Source: Nemopilema nomurai
Lineage: Eukaryota > Cnidaria > Scyphozoa > Rhizostomeae > Rhizostomatidae
Direction of reading: 5' to 3'
DNA: 64,000 bases
Assembly (NCBI GenBank): GCA_003864495.1
Contig: ML133455.1
Coordinates: 2,743,431 to 2,807,430, forward strand
Shown in pieces: positions 63,023 to 64,000 of the stretch (position 1 is its first letter; each line of letters starts with the position of its first letter). The notes beneath the pieces are model-generated. The model was not told the origin of the DNA and did no database searches. It was given only the letters and a program-made list of their open reading frames with translations. The position numbers and the translations under genes were made by a program.

Positions 63023-63843
63023 TCAGCAGATGCCCATTCTCTCAGCTTCACCCAAGGAGCACTGGTACGGCAACACCTTTGGCAGAATAACCTGAGCCGA
63101 GCAGAATCTGTGGTACACCCCTTTTTGGACTTGCATGGGGAACTCCTTCCACTCAGCTTGAAAAACCAGCTCAAGGACAGCCACTTGGTTGTTTAGCGTG
63201 GCATCGAGTCGAGCGGAGTGCATCTTTTTCATACAATGTCTCGTTCGCTCCTGCACGATGGTCTGGTTCAACAAAATACTGGCCATGATCCAGTCTGGAG
63301 TTTCCTTGGTAACGATTTCGATCATAGGCAACTTGAAGAGTTCCTTTTCACCGGCGAGCGAGGCACGAGCTCCGCAGAGGACATTTGGGGAGAAGTAGCA
63401 CATGTGAGCGTAGAGTCCATCTGTGAAGAAGAACAAAGCCAATTCTAATTCACATATACTTGATCAAAGTTGACTGTGTTAAGTAATATTTCAAGGCAAT
63501 TTCATCCCTACGTGTCTGGAAACTAGATATGAGATAAGAGTGTCTTAAAAGGAAACGTAAAAGGAGATAGAGAGTAAAGTCATGGAACAGAATCAATGTA
63601 ACATGCGCTGAACATGCTTTTGCAAAGCTTACCAAGGTACAATACAATTTGGTTGTTTACTTCTTTCTAACTCTGCTGTCTTTCATAAAAGTGATCGAGA
63701 GGAAATTTGTTACATTATCAAAGAGCACATTCAAAACTTCAGTATGGTCTATAGGAAGTTGATTAGATGCGTACCCATGACAGTCTCTTTCGCTGCCTGA
63801 TATTCCTGGCTTTCACACTGCGTGTTCATGCTGTCGGTCAGCT
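63023..63843 (-). CDS. Gene A copy 5, last two exons only (runs off the window)
   Basis: Exon 8 at 63,843-63,775 and exon 9 at 63,420-63,023 are open. The 5' exons lie beyond base 64,000. Exon 8 is identical to that of A4. Exon 9 carries about seven amino-acid changes against the otherwise invariant A1-A4 sequence (for example SLAGEKE, PDWIM, CMKKM, AQVILP). Confidence 0.8.
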
Positions 63844-64000
63844 CTGGTGAGTAGAAGGGTGTCCATTAGTTATTATCAATCAAACTTTACTTTCCAGTTA
63901 TGTTTAATACTTTCCATTTACTGCGCTTAAAATTGCAAATGAAGTACATTTAGCAGTTATGATTACGTGAACAAGTGCTTTGCGGCAAAAACTACACAAT

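Larger units (their letters stand above)
49690..64000 (-). repeat. Inverted copy of the array unit
   Basis: Reverse-complement copies of the array occupy this block. On the minus strand they read gene A5 (5' cut by the window edge), gene B4, hAT relic 4 and gene A4. The spacing of the two A terminal exons (63,420 and 50,267) is 13.15 kb, the same period as the direct array. The copies are visibly more diverged in introns and in several exons than the direct copies are from one another, so this is an older duplication. Recognisable similarity to the gene A 3' flank ends near 49,690. Confidence 0.93.

Overview
This is a nuclear genome window from an animal, most likely a marine invertebrate. 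Evidence: AT-rich sequence, genes split by GT-AG introns of a few hundred bases, an ERCC6L2 orthologue with animal-type Tudor, SNF2 and HEBO domains, a Pol III tRNA-Pro(TGG) with A and B boxes, and decayed hAT transposase. A cnidarian is my best guess, but the sequence alone cannot fix the phylum.

Layout. Bases 1 to about 31,250 hold a direct tandem array with a period of about 13.2-13.3 kb. Each unit carries gene A (nine exons, about 362 aa, N-myristoylation-type start), gene B (six exons, about 511 aa, coiled coil) and a decayed hAT transposase on the opposite strand. The order on + is A1-B1-hAT1-A2-B2-hAT2-A3. A 2.3-kb DNA transposon with long terminal inverted repeats interrupts the array tail just after A3. 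Next comes a single-copy block (about 33,660-49,690) holding ERCC6L2 on the minus strand in 21 exons, with a tRNA-Pro gene inside intron 17. From about 49,690 to the end the array resumes inverted. On the minus strand it reads A5 (cut by the window edge)-B4-hAT4-A4. Both arrays therefore end with the 3' end of a gene A copy facing ERCC6L2.

I do not recognise genes A and B as members of any known family. They look like real genes. Their exons have canonical splice sites and consistent phases (gene A phase 0 then all phase 1; gene B all phase 0), and A3, A4 and B2 have clean full-length reading frames. Both promoters share a palindromic CRE (TGACGTCA) 13-14 bp upstream of a TATA box, so they are probably co-regulated by a CREB/ATF/CREM-type factor. 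A1, A2 and B1 carry disabling lesions. B4 carries two compensating indels that keep the frame open but replace about 69 residues. The last exon of gene A is almost base-identical between A1-A3 and the inverted A4 but not A5, which points to gene conversion across the ERCC6L2 block.

The ERCC6L2 model is complete apart from a single-base deficit in exon 18. Its C-terminal tail carries three ESTN...LDELM-type motifs.
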